64,000 nucleotides of DNA from the NCBI RefSeq assembly GCF_014195485.1, contig NZ_JACIBU010000001.1, forward strand, positions 930,001 to 994,000, written 5' to 3'. This document shows positions 23,743-31,470 of the stretch, in pieces. This stretch comes from Modestobacter versicolor (lineage in GTDB: Bacteria; Actinomycetota; Actinomycetes; Mycobacteriales; Geodermatophilaceae). Within the stretch, counting starts at the first letter, position 1. Each line of letters begins with the position of its first letter. Below the pieces are notes generated by a model. It saw only the letters and a list, made by a program, of their open reading frames with translations. It did not search any database and was not told the DNA's origin. Both the position numbers and the translations under genes were made by a program.

Positions 23743-24534
23743 GTGACCCCGAGCCCGGGCAGCGTTGCCCTGATCACCGGAGGGACCGGCGGTTTCGGCC
23801 GCGCCCTCGCCACCCTGCTCCGCCGGCAGGAGGTGACCGTCGTCCTCGCCGACCTGGACACCCCCGCCAACCGCGAGGTCGCCGCGGCCCTGGGGGCCTC
23901 CTTCGCCGCCCTCGACGTCACCGACCGGGCGGCCAACGCCGCCGTCGTGGCGCAGGTCGAGGCCGAGCACGGCCGGCTGGACGCCGCGTTCCTCAACGCC
24001 GGGATCGCCGGGAAGAGCCGCGACGCCCTGGACGTCGACGAGTTCCTCAAGGTGGTGGACGTCGACCTGTTCGGCGTCGTCTACGGCACCGAGGCCGCGT
24101 TGCCGGCGCTGCGCCGGGCCGGTGGGGGCTCGATCGTGGTGACCGCGTCGCTGGCGGGGCTGGCCCCGGTCGCCACCGACCCCGGCTACAGCGTGGCCAA
24201 GGGCGGGGCGATCGCCTTCGTCCGGTCGCTCGCGCCGCGGCTGGTCGGCGACCGGATCACGATGAGCGCCATCTGCCCCGGCTTCGCCGACACCGCGATC
24301 ATCGACCCGCTGCGCGACGAGTTCGCCGCCGCCGACTTCCCGGTGCTGTCCGCCGAGGAGGTGGCCGAGGCGATGCTCGCGGCGTGGGGCGGCGCCGAGC
24401 CGGGCGCGGCCTACGTCGTCCAGCCCGGCGTCGGGGCCGTCCCCTACAAGTTCAAGGGCGTCCCGGCAGCGCGGACGGCGAGCGGCGAGACCGCCGTCGT
24501 CCCGCAGGCGCTGATGCCGCCGTCGCCGGCCTGA
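23743..24534 (+). CDS. short-chain dehydrogenase/reductase (SDR)
   Basis: A 263-residue protein starting at GTG 23743. The Rossmann nucleotide site TGGTGGFG (about 12-19), the NAG-type strand (AFLNAGIAG) and the active-site YSVAK with preceding Ser (TASLAG) are all present, so it is probably an active NAD(P)-dependent oxidoreductase. Asp at the end of the second strand (VVLADLDTP) favours NAD(H) over NADP(H). Substrate unknown. It follows the M20 gene and converges with the GAF-ANTAR gene, with only 3 bp between stops. Confidence 0.85.
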   Translation: MTPSPGSVALITGGTGGFGRALATLLRRQEVTVVLADLDTPANREVAAALGASFAALDVTDRAANAAVVAQVEAEHGRLDAAFLNAGIAGKSRDALDVDEFLKVVDVDLFGVVYGTEAALPALRRAGGGSIVVTASLAGLAPVATDPGYSVAKGGAIAFVRSLAPRLVGDRITMSAICPGFADTAIIDPLRDEFAAADFPVLSAEEVAEAMLAAWGGAEPGAAYVVQPGVGAVPYKFKGVPAARTASGETAVVPQALMPPSPA

Positions 24535-24537
24535 GCC

Positions 24538-25278
24538 TCAGAGCTCCAGCGAGCCGGTGTGCACGATGCCCTCGGCGAGCGCGAGCATCTTCCGGTTGGT
24601 GCGCTGGCTCGCCTCGGTGAGCCACAGGTGGGCCTGCTGCTCGGTGCGGCCGGTGCGGGCCATGACGATGCCGATGGCCATCGCGATGACCCGGTTGGTG
24701 ACCAGGGCCCGCTCGAGGTTCGCCGTCCGCTCCATGGCCTTCGCGCCGGCGGCCAGTGCCGAGTCGAGGGCGGCGGCGTCGCGCTCGCGGGCCGCCGCGA
24801 CGGTGACCAGGTCGGCGGCCAGCCCCAGCACGAACAGCTCCGACTGCTCGAAGGCAGCGCGGGTGCGGCTGCCCAGCGAGAGCGTGCCCAGCACGTTCCC
24901 GCGGGAACCGAGCGGGAAGCTGGCGTAGGCGGTGACGCCCAGCTCCCGAGCCAGGGACAGGCGCTCGTCGGGGTCGGTGTCCACCCGGGCGTGCGCCTCC
25001 GGCTGGGCGCGCTCGGCGACCCGGCCGCAGACCGCCTCGCCGACGGGCAGCTCGCGCAGCGTCCCCAGGTAGGGCGCCGGCACCCCGGGCGCGCTGTGCA
25101 GGCGCAGCGCCGGGCTGCTCGGCGGCAGCTCGTAGTGGATGGCCAGGTCGACGCCGAACGGCCGGCTCAGGTCGGCGGCGATCTCCTCCACCAGGCTGGT
25201 CGAGCGGGCGCCGCGGGCGAGGTCGGTGCCGAGCCGGCGGATGGTGTCCAGTGCCGGGAGACCGGCGGGCGAGCTCAC
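24538..25278 (-). CDS. GAF and ANTAR domain protein (antitermination-type regulator)
   Basis: A 246-residue protein; GTG 25278 follows GGAGG by nine bases. Residues 10-160 form a GAF sensor domain. Residues 175-240 (NLERALVTNRVIAMAIGIVMARTG and following helices) form an ANTAR domain, which binds two-hexaloop RNA hairpins and prevents transcription termination. The ligand of the GAF domain and the RNA target are unknown; no obvious two-hexaloop hairpin was found nearby. Actinobacteria carry many such stand-alone GAF-ANTAR proteins. Divergent from the quinone oxidoreductase gene. Confidence 0.85.
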   Translation of the reverse strand: MSSPAGLPALDTIRRLGTDLARGARSTSLVEEIAADLSRPFGVDLAIHYELPPSSPALRLHSAPGVPAPYLGTLRELPVGEAVCGRVAERAQPEAHARVDTDPDERLSLARELGVTAYASFPLGSRGNVLGTLSLGSRTRAAFEQSELFVLGLAADLVTVAAARERDAAALDSALAAGAKAMERTANLERALVTNRVIAMAIGIVMARTGRTEQQAHLWLTEASQRTNRKMLALAEGIVHTGSLEL

Positions 25279-25413
25279 GAGGGGTGTCCTCCGGTCCGAG
25301 CGGGGACGCCGTCCAGTCGACGTCGAACGTGCACGATGGAACCCGTCCCGGGCGAGCACGTTTCCCGCCACCCGGGTGACCCGCGTCACCGTACTTCTGG
25401 CACTGTCCCAGCC

Positions 25414-26370
25414 ATGCGTGCATGGCGAGTCCACTCCCTCGGCGACCCGGCCGAGGTCATGTCCCTCGACGAGGTCGACCAGCCGACGCCGGGCGACGGC
25501 CAGCTGCTGGTGCGGGTGCTGGCGGCCGGGCTGAACTTCCCCGACGTGCTGATGACCATGGGCCAGTACCAGGAGAAGCCGCCGCTGCCGTTCACCCCCG
25601 GCGTCGAGCTGTGCGGCGAGGTGGTCGGCACCGGGCAGCGGGTGCTCGGCTCGCCGTCCGGCGGCCCCGGCGCCTTCGCCGAGTACGCGCTGGTGGACGC
25701 GGCCGCCGCCTGGCCGGTGCCCGACGGGATGTCCGACGAGCAGGCGGCGTCGCTGTACCTGACCTACCAGACCGGCTATGTGGGGCTGCACCGTCGCGCC
25801 GCGCTGCAGGCGGGGGAGTGGCTGCTGGTGCACGCCGGCGCGGGCGGCGTCGGGACGGCGGCGATCCAGCTCGGCAAGGCCGCCGGCGCGAAGGTCATCG
25901 CGACCGCCGGCGGCGAGCGCAAGACCGAGGTGTGCCGCCAGCTCGGCGCCGACCACGTCATCGACTACACGGCGGAGGACTTCGTGCCCCTGGTCAAGGA
26001 GATCACCGGCGGGCACGGGGCCGACGTCGTCTACGACCCGGTCGGCGGGGCGGTGTTCGACGGGTCACGCAGGTGCATCGCCTTCGAGGGGCGGATCGTC
26101 GTGGTCGGCTTCACCAGCGGCACCATCCCGCAGGCGCCGGTCAACCACGCGCTGGTGAAGAACTACAGCATCGTCGGGCTGCACTGGGGGCTGTACCGCA
26201 AGCACGAGCCGTCGCTGATCGGCGAGGTGCACGCCGAGCTCTGCCGGCTGTTCGAGGCCGGCGCGATCGCCCCGCTGATCGGGTCGTCGCTGCCGCTGGC
26301 CGAGCTGCCGCAGGCGATGGCGGCGATCGCCGACCGCAGCACCGTCGGCAAGGTCGTGCTCACGCCCTGA
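25414..26370 (+). CDS. zinc-independent MDR oxidoreductase (NADPH:quinone oxidoreductase family)
   Basis: A 318-residue medium-chain dehydrogenase/reductase from ATG 25414. The GroES-like N-terminal part has the quinone oxidoreductase signature (AAGLNFPDVLMTMGQYQ, PFTPGVELCG) and lacks the Cys/His zinc ligands of alcohol dehydrogenases. The Rossmann part has the nucleotide motif AGAGGVGTAAIQLGK (about residue 142). It likely reduces quinones or enones with NADPH in the cytoplasm. No ribosome site is seen; CACTGT seven bases before the ATG could be a -10 giving a leaderless message. A 49-bp palindromic repeat begins 17 nt after its stop. Confidence 0.85.
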   Translation: MRAWRVHSLGDPAEVMSLDEVDQPTPGDGQLLVRVLAAGLNFPDVLMTMGQYQEKPPLPFTPGVELCGEVVGTGQRVLGSPSGGPGAFAEYALVDAAAAWPVPDGMSDEQAASLYLTYQTGYVGLHRRAALQAGEWLLVHAGAGGVGTAAIQLGKAAGAKVIATAGGERKTEVCRQLGADHVIDYTAEDFVPLVKEITGGHGADVVYDPVGGAVFDGSRRCIAFEGRIVVVGFTSGTIPQAPVNHALVKNYSIVGLHWGLYRKHEPSLIGEVHAELCRLFEAGAIAPLIGSSLPLAELPQAMAAIADRSTVGKVVLTP

Positions 26371-26386
26371 GGAAGGCCGCGCGGTC

Positions 26387-26435
26387 GCGCAGTCGTCGGG
26401 GTGTCCGGGGCTCAGGTCACCCCGGGGACTGCGCA
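26387..26435. repeat. 49-bp imperfect palindromic repeat, copy 1
   Basis: Starts GCGCAGTCGTC and ends GGGGACTGCGCA. The ends GCGCAGT/ACTGCGC and inner arms GGGGTG/CACCCC pair with each other, so it can form a hairpin. It is 48/49 identical to 27371-27419. It lies just after the oxidoreductase stop codon. Confidence 0.9.
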
Positions 26436-26495
26436 CCGGCGCCGGCCTGTGGACGACGCCCGCGCGGGCAGCCCGCCGTCCGGCACGGTGCTCGG

Positions 26496-27368
26496 GTGCC
26501 ACCGACCGCCGCCGCGCCCGCACAGCTCCGCGGCCGGGTCTTCCGCGGTTCGGCCGCCGTGCGGGCCGGCCTCCTGACGCCTGACCAGCTGCGCAGCTCG
26601 CCCTGGCGGCGGCTGTACCGCGACGTCTACGTCCCGAGCGACGTCCCGGTCGACCACCTGGTCCGCACCCGGGCCGCCGTGCTCCTGCTCCCGGGTGCGG
26701 TGGTGACCGGCCGGAGCGCAGCGGTGCTGTGGGGCGTGCCGCTGGCCGGGGACGACGACCCGGTCGAGCTCTCGCTGCCCAGCGGCGCCCGCCAGGTGCG
26801 GGTCGCCGGCGTCCGGGTGCGCCGTCGGGACCTGGCTCCCCCCGAGGTGACGAGGCGGGCGCGGCTGGCCGTCACCACCCCGGAGGCGACCGCCGTCGAC
26901 CTGGCCGCGTCGCTGCCGGACGACGAGGGCGTCGTGGCCGTGGACATGGTGGTGGGCTCGGGCACCGCGGACCTGACCCGGGTGCGTGCGGTCGCGGCCG
27001 GCCGCACCGGTCCCGGGTCCCGTCGGGCGCGGACCGTCTGCGCGCTGGCCGACGGTCTGGCCGGGTCACCGCAGGAGACGAGGCTCCGCATGGTGCTGGT
27101 CCGCAGCCCGCCGCCGGCGCCGGTGGCCCAGTTCGGGGTGCTCGTCGACGGCAGGTTCGTGGCCCGGGTCGACTTCGGCTGGCCGGCCCGCCGGGTGGCG
27201 CTGGAGTACGACGGCCTCTGGCACGCCGAGCCGGGGCAGTTCCGGCGGGACCGGGAGCGGCTGAACCGGCTCACCGCGGCGGGCTGGCGGGTGGTGTTCG
27301 CGACCGCGGCCGACCTGCGCGACCCGACCGCGCTGCTCGCGCGGCTGGCCGTGGAGCTGGCCCGGTGA
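26496..27368 (+). CDS. AbiEi-antitoxin-like N-terminus fused to DUF559 endonuclease-like domain
   Basis: A 290-residue protein. The GTG at 26496 is the most upstream plausible start; no strong ribosome site is seen. Residues 10-60 (AVRAGLLTPDQLRSSPWRRLYRDVYV) form the winged-helix segment found at the start of type IV AbiEi antitoxins. Residues 185-285 hold the Vsr-like DUF559 fold (RVDFGWPARRVALEYDGLWH, then RDRERLNRLTAAGWRVV), where Asp and Glu form a PD-(D/E)XK-type site. Actinobacterial genomes often carry many copies of such genes; their role is not established. It has near-identical 49-bp palindromes on both sides and no toxin gene beside it. Confidence 0.7.
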   Translation: MPPTAAAPAQLRGRVFRGSAAVRAGLLTPDQLRSSPWRRLYRDVYVPSDVPVDHLVRTRAAVLLLPGAVVTGRSAAVLWGVPLAGDDDPVELSLPSGARQVRVAGVRVRRRDLAPPEVTRRARLAVTTPEATAVDLAASLPDDEGVVAVDMVVGSGTADLTRVRAVAAGRTGPGSRRARTVCALADGLAGSPQETRLRMVLVRSPPPAPVAQFGVLVDGRFVARVDFGWPARRVALEYDGLWHAEPGQFRRDRERLNRLTAAGWRVVFATAADLRDPTALLARLAVELAR

Positions 27369-27370
27369 GT

Positions 27371-27419
27371 GCGCAGTCGTCGGGGTGTCCGGGGCTCAGG
27401 TCACCCCGGGGAGTGCGCA
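27371..27419. repeat. 49-bp imperfect palindromic repeat, copy 2
   Basis: Differs from copy 1 (26387-26435) at one base. It lies 3 bp after the AbiEi/DUF559-like stop and 4 bp before the convergent DUF5703-like gene, a place suited to a two-way terminator. Confidence 0.9.
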
Positions 27420-27422
27420 GAC

Positions 27423-27662
27423 TCAGACCATCGGGCGGGGGAGGTACGACAGCCGCATCCGGCGCCGCATGATCACCTTGCGGGTGCCGTCGGCGTGCAG
27501 CTGGAGCCGGGCGAGCTCCCAGCCGCCGGTGTCGGACTGCATGCTCATCAGCTGCGCGGCCGCCGAGCGCGAGGTGCCCGCGGGGATGCGCAGCGGGGCG
27601 TACTCGTACTCGCCGGGTGCTGACACGCGCTCGATTGTGCCCGCCGGACGCCGGTCGGTCAT
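27423..27662 (-). CDS. DUF5703-like small protein
   Basis: A 79-residue protein from ATG 27662; an in-frame GTG at residue 13 is an alternative start. The core (EYEYAPLRIPAGTSRSAAAQLM, GGWELARLQLHADG and a basic RKVIMRRRMRL end) matches the short actinobacterial DUF5703 proteins as I know them, of unknown function. No membrane span or signal is present. The basic C-terminus could bind nucleic acid or membrane, but this is speculation. Confidence 0.6.
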   Translation of the reverse strand: MTDRRPAGTIERVSAPGEYEYAPLRIPAGTSRSAAAQLMSMQSDTGGWELARLQLHADGTRKVIMRRRMRLSYLPRPMV

Positions 27663-27763
27663 GTGGCGGCCACCACGTCGTCACCGGGGAGGGTGTCAGC
27701 GGCCGGCGACAGGGGCAGGGTGACGACGCCGGGTCGACCGGCAGAGCGACGAGGAGGAACCCC

Positions 27764-28018
27764 GTGACCGAGCCCGAAGCGACCGACGCCGACCGCCAGG
27801 AGCAGCAGCGCCTGGCCACCCCGCCCGTCCCCGAGCTCGCCGACGAGGCGGCCCCGCTGGCCGACGACGTCCCGGAGGCCGACGGCATCGAGCAGCAGCT
27901 CTCCGCGGTGCCCGGCAGCACCGGCGGGTACCGCGAGGGCGGTGCCGAGGCCGACGAGTACGACCGGCTGGAGCAGCAGGCCGCGGTGCCGGCCGACGAG
28001 GACGACGTCCGCGACTGA
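27764..28018 (+). CDS. acidic, low-complexity small protein
   Basis: An 84-residue protein starting at GTG 27764 with GAGGAGG eight bases upstream, a strong sign that it is translated. It is rich in Glu, Asp, Ala and Gln, with repeated EQQ and LADE motifs, and is predicted disordered and very acidic. I see no domain; it resembles the short disordered proteins common near actinobacterial envelope genes. It converges with the beta-propeller lipoprotein gene with 2 bp between stops. Confidence 0.6.
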   Translation: MTEPEATDADRQEQQRLATPPVPELADEAAPLADDVPEADGIEQQLSAVPGSTGGYREGGAEADEYDRLEQQAAVPADEDDVRD

Positions 28019-28020
28019 GC

Positions 28021-29016
28021 TCAGGGGTCGATGAGCTGCAGCTCCCCGGTGGCCCGGCTGCCGACGAACACCCGCCCGCTGCCCGGGTCGACCGCGACGG
28101 TGTTCGGCTGGCGGACGGTCGGCAGCCGGGCCACCTCGGTGAGCTCGTCACCGGCCGTGGACAGCGCGACCACCTCGTTGGTGCCGGTCAGCGTCACCCA
28201 CAGCAGCTGGTCGGCGGCGTCCAACGCCAGCCCGTAGGGCTCGCCGTCCAGCGGGAGCGACCCGACCTGCGCCAGCGGGTCGGCGCTGAAGGTGAGGACG
28301 GCGTTCCCGCGGGTGTCGGCGACCAGGAAGCGGCCGCGGGCGTCGGCGACCAGGTGGGTCGGGCCGTCGCCGGCGTCCACCACGTCGAGCAGCTCACCGG
28401 CCGGGACGTCGTAGGTGGTGAGGCTGAACGCGCCGACGTCGACCACGCCGGCGACGTCCCCGACGACGGCGACACCGCCGGGCTGGGTCTGGCTGGTGAG
28501 CGTGGTGGTGACCTCGCCGTCCTCCACGACCGACAGGGTGCCGCCCTTCTCGTCGCCGACCAGCACCTGCCCGCTGGCCACCTGCGCGGCGTCGTGCGGG
28601 TAGCTGCCGACCGGCGTCTCGCGCACCGCGCCGTCGGGCAGCGACACCTCGACCAGGGAGTTGGAGTCCTCCGCCGGCACCAGCACCGGACCACCGGGGG
28701 CGGCCAGCTGCAGGTGGCGGGCGTGCCCGGGCAGCGGCACCTCGAGCACGGCGGTGCCGTCGCGGTCGACGAGGACCAGCCGGTTCGGGTCGCGGACGGC
28801 CACCGCGAGCAGGCCGGTGACCGGGTCGAACACCATGCCCTCGGCGTCGGGGTCCAGCGGGACGACCGTGCCGGCCGGGTCGGTGGTCAGCTCGGGGGAG
28901 TCGGCGGGTTCAGCGGCCTTCGCCGGGGCCGGGTCGGCCGCCGGCTCGGACGACGAGCAACCGGCCAGTGCCAGGGTCAGGGGCAACAGGACGGCGGCGA
29001 ACCGAGCTCGGGGCAT
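28021..29016 (-). CDS. beta-propeller lipoprotein
   Basis: A 331-residue protein from ATG 29016. It begins with a lipoprotein signal peptide ending in the lipobox LALAGC (Cys at about 20), followed by a Ser/Ala/Pro-rich spacer, so it should be lipid-anchored outside the cell. The rest consists of repeated blade-like units of about 40 residues with the pattern (L/V)VLVDRDG, VGDEKGGTL, VADTRGNAVL and VGSRATGELQLID, typical of YncE/SMP-30-like seven-bladed propellers. Ligand or partner unknown. Divergent from the small membrane protein gene at 29095. Confidence 0.8.
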   Translation of the reverse strand: MPRARFAAVLLPLTLALAGCSSSEPAADPAPAKAAEPADSPELTTDPAGTVVPLDPDAEGMVFDPVTGLLAVAVRDPNRLVLVDRDGTAVLEVPLPGHARHLQLAAPGGPVLVPAEDSNSLVEVSLPDGAVRETPVGSYPHDAAQVASGQVLVGDEKGGTLSVVEDGEVTTTLTSQTQPGGVAVVGDVAGVVDVGAFSLTTYDVPAGELLDVVDAGDGPTHLVADARGRFLVADTRGNAVLTFSADPLAQVGSLPLDGEPYGLALDAADQLLWVTLTGTNEVVALSTAGDELTEVARLPTVRQPNTVAVDPGSGRVFVGSRATGELQLIDP

Positions 29017-29094
29017 GCCGCGATGGTCGGCCACATCCGGTCTTCGTGCCGGGCGCCGGGATCGGATGGGTCGCGCCATGATGGACCGGCGGTC

Positions 29095-29595
29095 ATGATC
29101 ATCGCCGTGGTTGTCGCCTGGGTCGCCGTGGTGCTGCTGCTGTTCGCCCTGCCGGTGCTGGCGTGGTGGGTCGGCGCCCGGGACGTGTGGAGCCGGCCGG
29201 GCAAGCGGACCGAACCCGACCTGTACCGCGAGATGGTGCGCCGGCACGGACTGCGCCCGGCGGAGATCGCCGAGGTCGAGGGCGCCCTGACCTGGGGGCG
29301 TGAGCTCGACGACCCACGCCTGCGGGCTGCGGTCGTCGACTGGGCGCAGACCCTGCAGCAGCTGGTGGAGGAGCGACGGGCCCGCTACCCCCGGGCTCGT
29401 CGGGTGGCCCGGTTGCTGTGGCTGGTGTGGGTGGTGCTCGCGGTGGCGGCGCTCGCTTTCGCCGTGGCGCGCCGGGAGTGGGGACGGGTGTTCAACACGC
29501 TGTTCTGGCCACTGGTGCTGGCCTGGCCGATGAGCCGGGCGGTCGGCGGACCACGGCGGGCCATCGAACGGAACAGCGGGGCGCCGGCGTCCTGA
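29095..29595 (+). CDS. small membrane protein of unknown function
   Basis: A 166-residue protein from ATG 29095. One membrane span at residues 2-24 is followed by a helical, charged cytoplasmic stretch (about 30-100) and two more spans near 105-145. No known domain is recognised. The last codons form the left arm of a strong hairpin (29582-29618), so the terminator overlaps the coding end. Confidence 0.6.
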   Translation: MIIAVVVAWVAVVLLLFALPVLAWWVGARDVWSRPGKRTEPDLYREMVRRHGLRPAEIAEVEGALTWGRELDDPRLRAAVVDWAQTLQQLVEERRARYPRARRVARLLWLVWVVLAVAALAFAVARREWGRVFNTLFWPLVLAWPMSRAVGGPRRAIERNSGAPAS

Positions 29596-29618
29596 GCCCG
29601 GGACCCAGGACGCCGGCG
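29582..29618. terminator. bidirectional hairpin terminator
   Basis: A perfect 13-bp stem: arm CGCCGGCGTCCTG (29582-29594) and its complement (29606-29618), with an 11-nt loop. It sits between the convergent membrane protein gene and rpsD, overlapping the stop codon of the former. No T-run, as usual for high-GC genomes. Confidence 0.7.
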
Positions 29619-29623
29619 GTGCG

Positions 29624-30229
29624 TCAGCGGGAGTAGTACTCCACGACCAGCTGCTCCTCGCAGATCACCGGCACCTCGTCGCGCCGCGGCCGCCGGGCCA
29701 CCACGCACCGCAGGTCGGCCAGCCGCACCTCGAGGTAGGCCGGGGCGGCGGCGTGCGCGCCGGAGGCGGCGACCTGGAACGGCGGCTTGGACTTGCTGCG
29801 CTCGGCGATCTCCACCACGTCGTAGGGCTGCACCTGGTAGCTGGGCCGGTCGACCCGCTTGCCGTTCACCGTGACGTGCTGGTGGCTGACGATCTGGCGG
29901 GCCTGGTAGATCGTCCGGGCGAAGCCGGCGCGCAGGACCGTGGCGTCCAGCCGGGCCTCGAGCTGGTGGGTGATCAGCTCCTCGCCGGTCTTCCCGCCGC
30001 TCCGCCGGGCCCGGTCGAACGCCGACCGCAGCTGCGTCTCGCTGATGTCGTACTGGGCGCGCAGCCGCTGCTTCTCCAGCAGCCGCGTCTTGTAGTCGCT
30101 GGTGTTCTTGCGCTTGCGACCGTGCTCACCCGGGGGGTACGGGCGGCGCTCGAAGTAGCGGACGTCCTTCGGGGTGAGCGGGATGCCCAGCGCACGACTG
30201 CGCCGGACCTTGGGGCGGGAGTTGTTCAC
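29624..30229 (-). CDS. rpsD: 30S ribosomal protein S4
   Basis: A 201-residue protein; GTG 30229 has GGAGG nine bases upstream. The N-terminus (NNSRPKVRRSRALGIPLTPK) and the S4 RNA-binding domain at about 95-160 (LEARLDATVLRAGFARTIYQARQ, HQHVTVNGKRVD) are clear. The N-terminal zinc-binding cysteines of the other S4 type are absent, so this is the zinc-independent form. S4 nucleates assembly of the 30S body. Its promoter overlaps an iron box shared with the divergent DUF2470 gene, which is unusual for a ribosomal protein. Confidence 0.95.
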   Translation of the reverse strand: MNNSRPKVRRSRALGIPLTPKDVRYFERRPYPPGEHGRKRKNTSDYKTRLLEKQRLRAQYDISETQLRSAFDRARRSGGKTGEELITHQLEARLDATVLRAGFARTIYQARQIVSHQHVTVNGKRVDRPSYQVQPYDVVEIAERSKSKPPFQVAASGAHAAAPAYLEVRLADLRCVVARRPRRDEVPVICEEQLVVEYYSR

Positions 30230-30242
30230 ACGGTCCTCCGGG

Positions 30243-30261
30243 TTCGGTTAGGCTCACCTTA
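30243..30261. promoter_or_regulatory. IdeR/DmdR-like iron box with overlapping divergent -10 boxes
   Basis: The 19-bp sequence TTCGGTTAGGCTCACCTTA matches the Streptomyces DmdR consensus as I remember it (TTAGGTTAGGCTCACCTAA) at 17 of 19 positions. It overlaps TAGGCT (30249-30254, plus strand, toward DUF2470) and TAAGGT (30261-30256, minus strand, toward rpsD), so a bound iron repressor could block both. Confidence 0.6.
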
Positions 30262-30298
30262 CCCCGCTGCAGCACCGCCCTGGACCCCGGAGTGCCCC

Positions 30299-31093
30299 AT
30301 GACACGATCGACCCGACCCGCCGCCCCCGGGCCGTCCGCGGACGCCGTGCGGCCCACGGTCGCCGAGCGGGCCCGCACCGTCGCCGCCCGGCCGGCCGCC
30401 GCGGTCTGCGCCGCCGGCATCGACGGCAGCCGGGTGCTCGGGCACGCCACCACCGACGACGGGCAGGTGCTGCTGGTCGTCCCCACCGACGGCGAGGTGT
30501 GCACCGCCGTCCGGCACTCCGCCGACGGCGACCTGGCCGCGCTGCTGATGGTCACCGACCACGCACCGGTGCAGCTGCGCGAGCCGGTGCGGGCCCAGGT
30601 GTGGCTCTCCGGCTGGCTCACCCCGGTGCCCCCGGCGGACGAGCGGGCGGCCGCGCTGGCCTTCGCCGACGTCGCCCCGGTGAGCGCGCTGCTCGACGTC
30701 GGCCGCGGGACGACGCTGCTGCGGCTGGACCTGGCCGAGGTCGTGCTGGGGGAGTGCGGCACGGTCACCGAGGTTGCGCCGGAGGACTACCTGGCCGCGG
30801 CGCCCGACCCGCTGGCCGCGGTGGAGGCGCACGCCCTGCAGCACCTGGACGAGGCGCACCCGGAGGACCTGGCGCTGCTGCGCTCCCGGGTGCCGGGGCG
30901 GTGGCTGGCGAAGGGCGACGTGGTGCGGCCGCTGGGGCTGGACCGGTGCGGCTTCCGGCTGCGGATCGAGCAGCGGTCGGGTCACCGCGACGTGCGGGTG
31001 CCGTTCGCCCAGCCGGTCAGCACCGCCGACGAGCTCGGCCGGGCGGTGCACCAGCTGATGTGCGCCACGAGACGCGGCTGCCCGGAGCGCTGA
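30299..31093 (+). CDS. DUF2470-domain protein, haem/iron-related
   Basis: A 264-residue protein from ATG 30299 with GGAG seven bases upstream. The N-terminal 160 residues resemble a split-barrel, flavin-reductase-like fold (VLLVVPTDGEVCTAV, VWLSGWLTPV). The C-terminal part (about 170-255: VEAHALQHLDEAHPEDLALL through VHQLM) is a DUF2470 domain, known from HugZ-type haem-degrading proteins. A histidine pair lies in HALQHLDEAH. With an iron box overlapping its promoter, a role in haem or iron use is plausible, but not shown. Confidence 0.7.
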   Translation: MTRSTRPAAPGPSADAVRPTVAERARTVAARPAAAVCAAGIDGSRVLGHATTDDGQVLLVVPTDGEVCTAVRHSADGDLAALLMVTDHAPVQLREPVRAQVWLSGWLTPVPPADERAAALAFADVAPVSALLDVGRGTTLLRLDLAEVVLGECGTVTEVAPEDYLAAAPDPLAAVEAHALQHLDEAHPEDLALLRSRVPGRWLAKGDVVRPLGLDRCGFRLRIEQRSGHRDVRVPFAQPVSTADELGRAVHQLMCATRRGCPER

Positions 31094-31146
31094 CCGTCCG
31101 GTCGGCGCCCCGGGCAGGGGTGGTGCTGGTGCGGGAGCGGGGTCGG

Positions 31147-31416
31147 TCAGCGCACGGAGCGCCGGCGGCCGCCGGAGGCGCCCTCGGCGACACCGATCAG
31201 CAGCACCGCGGCGATGATCGCCACGACCGCGCCCAGGATGTTCAGCTCGAAGAAGTCACCGGTGCCGAAGAACTTGGCGACGACGCCACCGATCAGCGAG
31301 CCGACGACACCCAGCAGGAGGGTGGCCACGAGGCTGAGGTTCTGCTTGCCGGGCTTGATGAGGCGCGCGAGCGCCCCGACGACCAGGCCGAACACGAGGA
31401 ATCCGATGATGCCCAT
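31147..31416 (-). CDS. GlsB/YeaQ/YmgE-family small membrane protein
   Basis: An 89-residue protein from ATG 31416; a GTG 18 bases upstream is also in frame, but the family usually starts MGIIGFLVFGLVVGALARL as here. Three glycine-rich membrane spans (about 3-20, 31-48, 57-76) and the ARLIKPG loop are diagnostic of this transglycosylase-associated, stress-linked family. It acts in the plasma membrane; its biochemical role is unknown. It lies between the DUF2470 gene and the RecD2-like gene without clear co-transcription. Confidence 0.85.
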   Translation of the reverse strand: MGIIGFLVFGLVVGALARLIKPGKQNLSLVATLLLGVVGSLIGGVVAKFFGTGDFFELNILGAVVAIIAAVLLIGVAEGASGGRRRSVR

Positions 31417-31470
31417 GGCAGCGTCGGTTCCCACAAGATCAACCGCTCAAACGCGGCTCACCCGGGCGGG

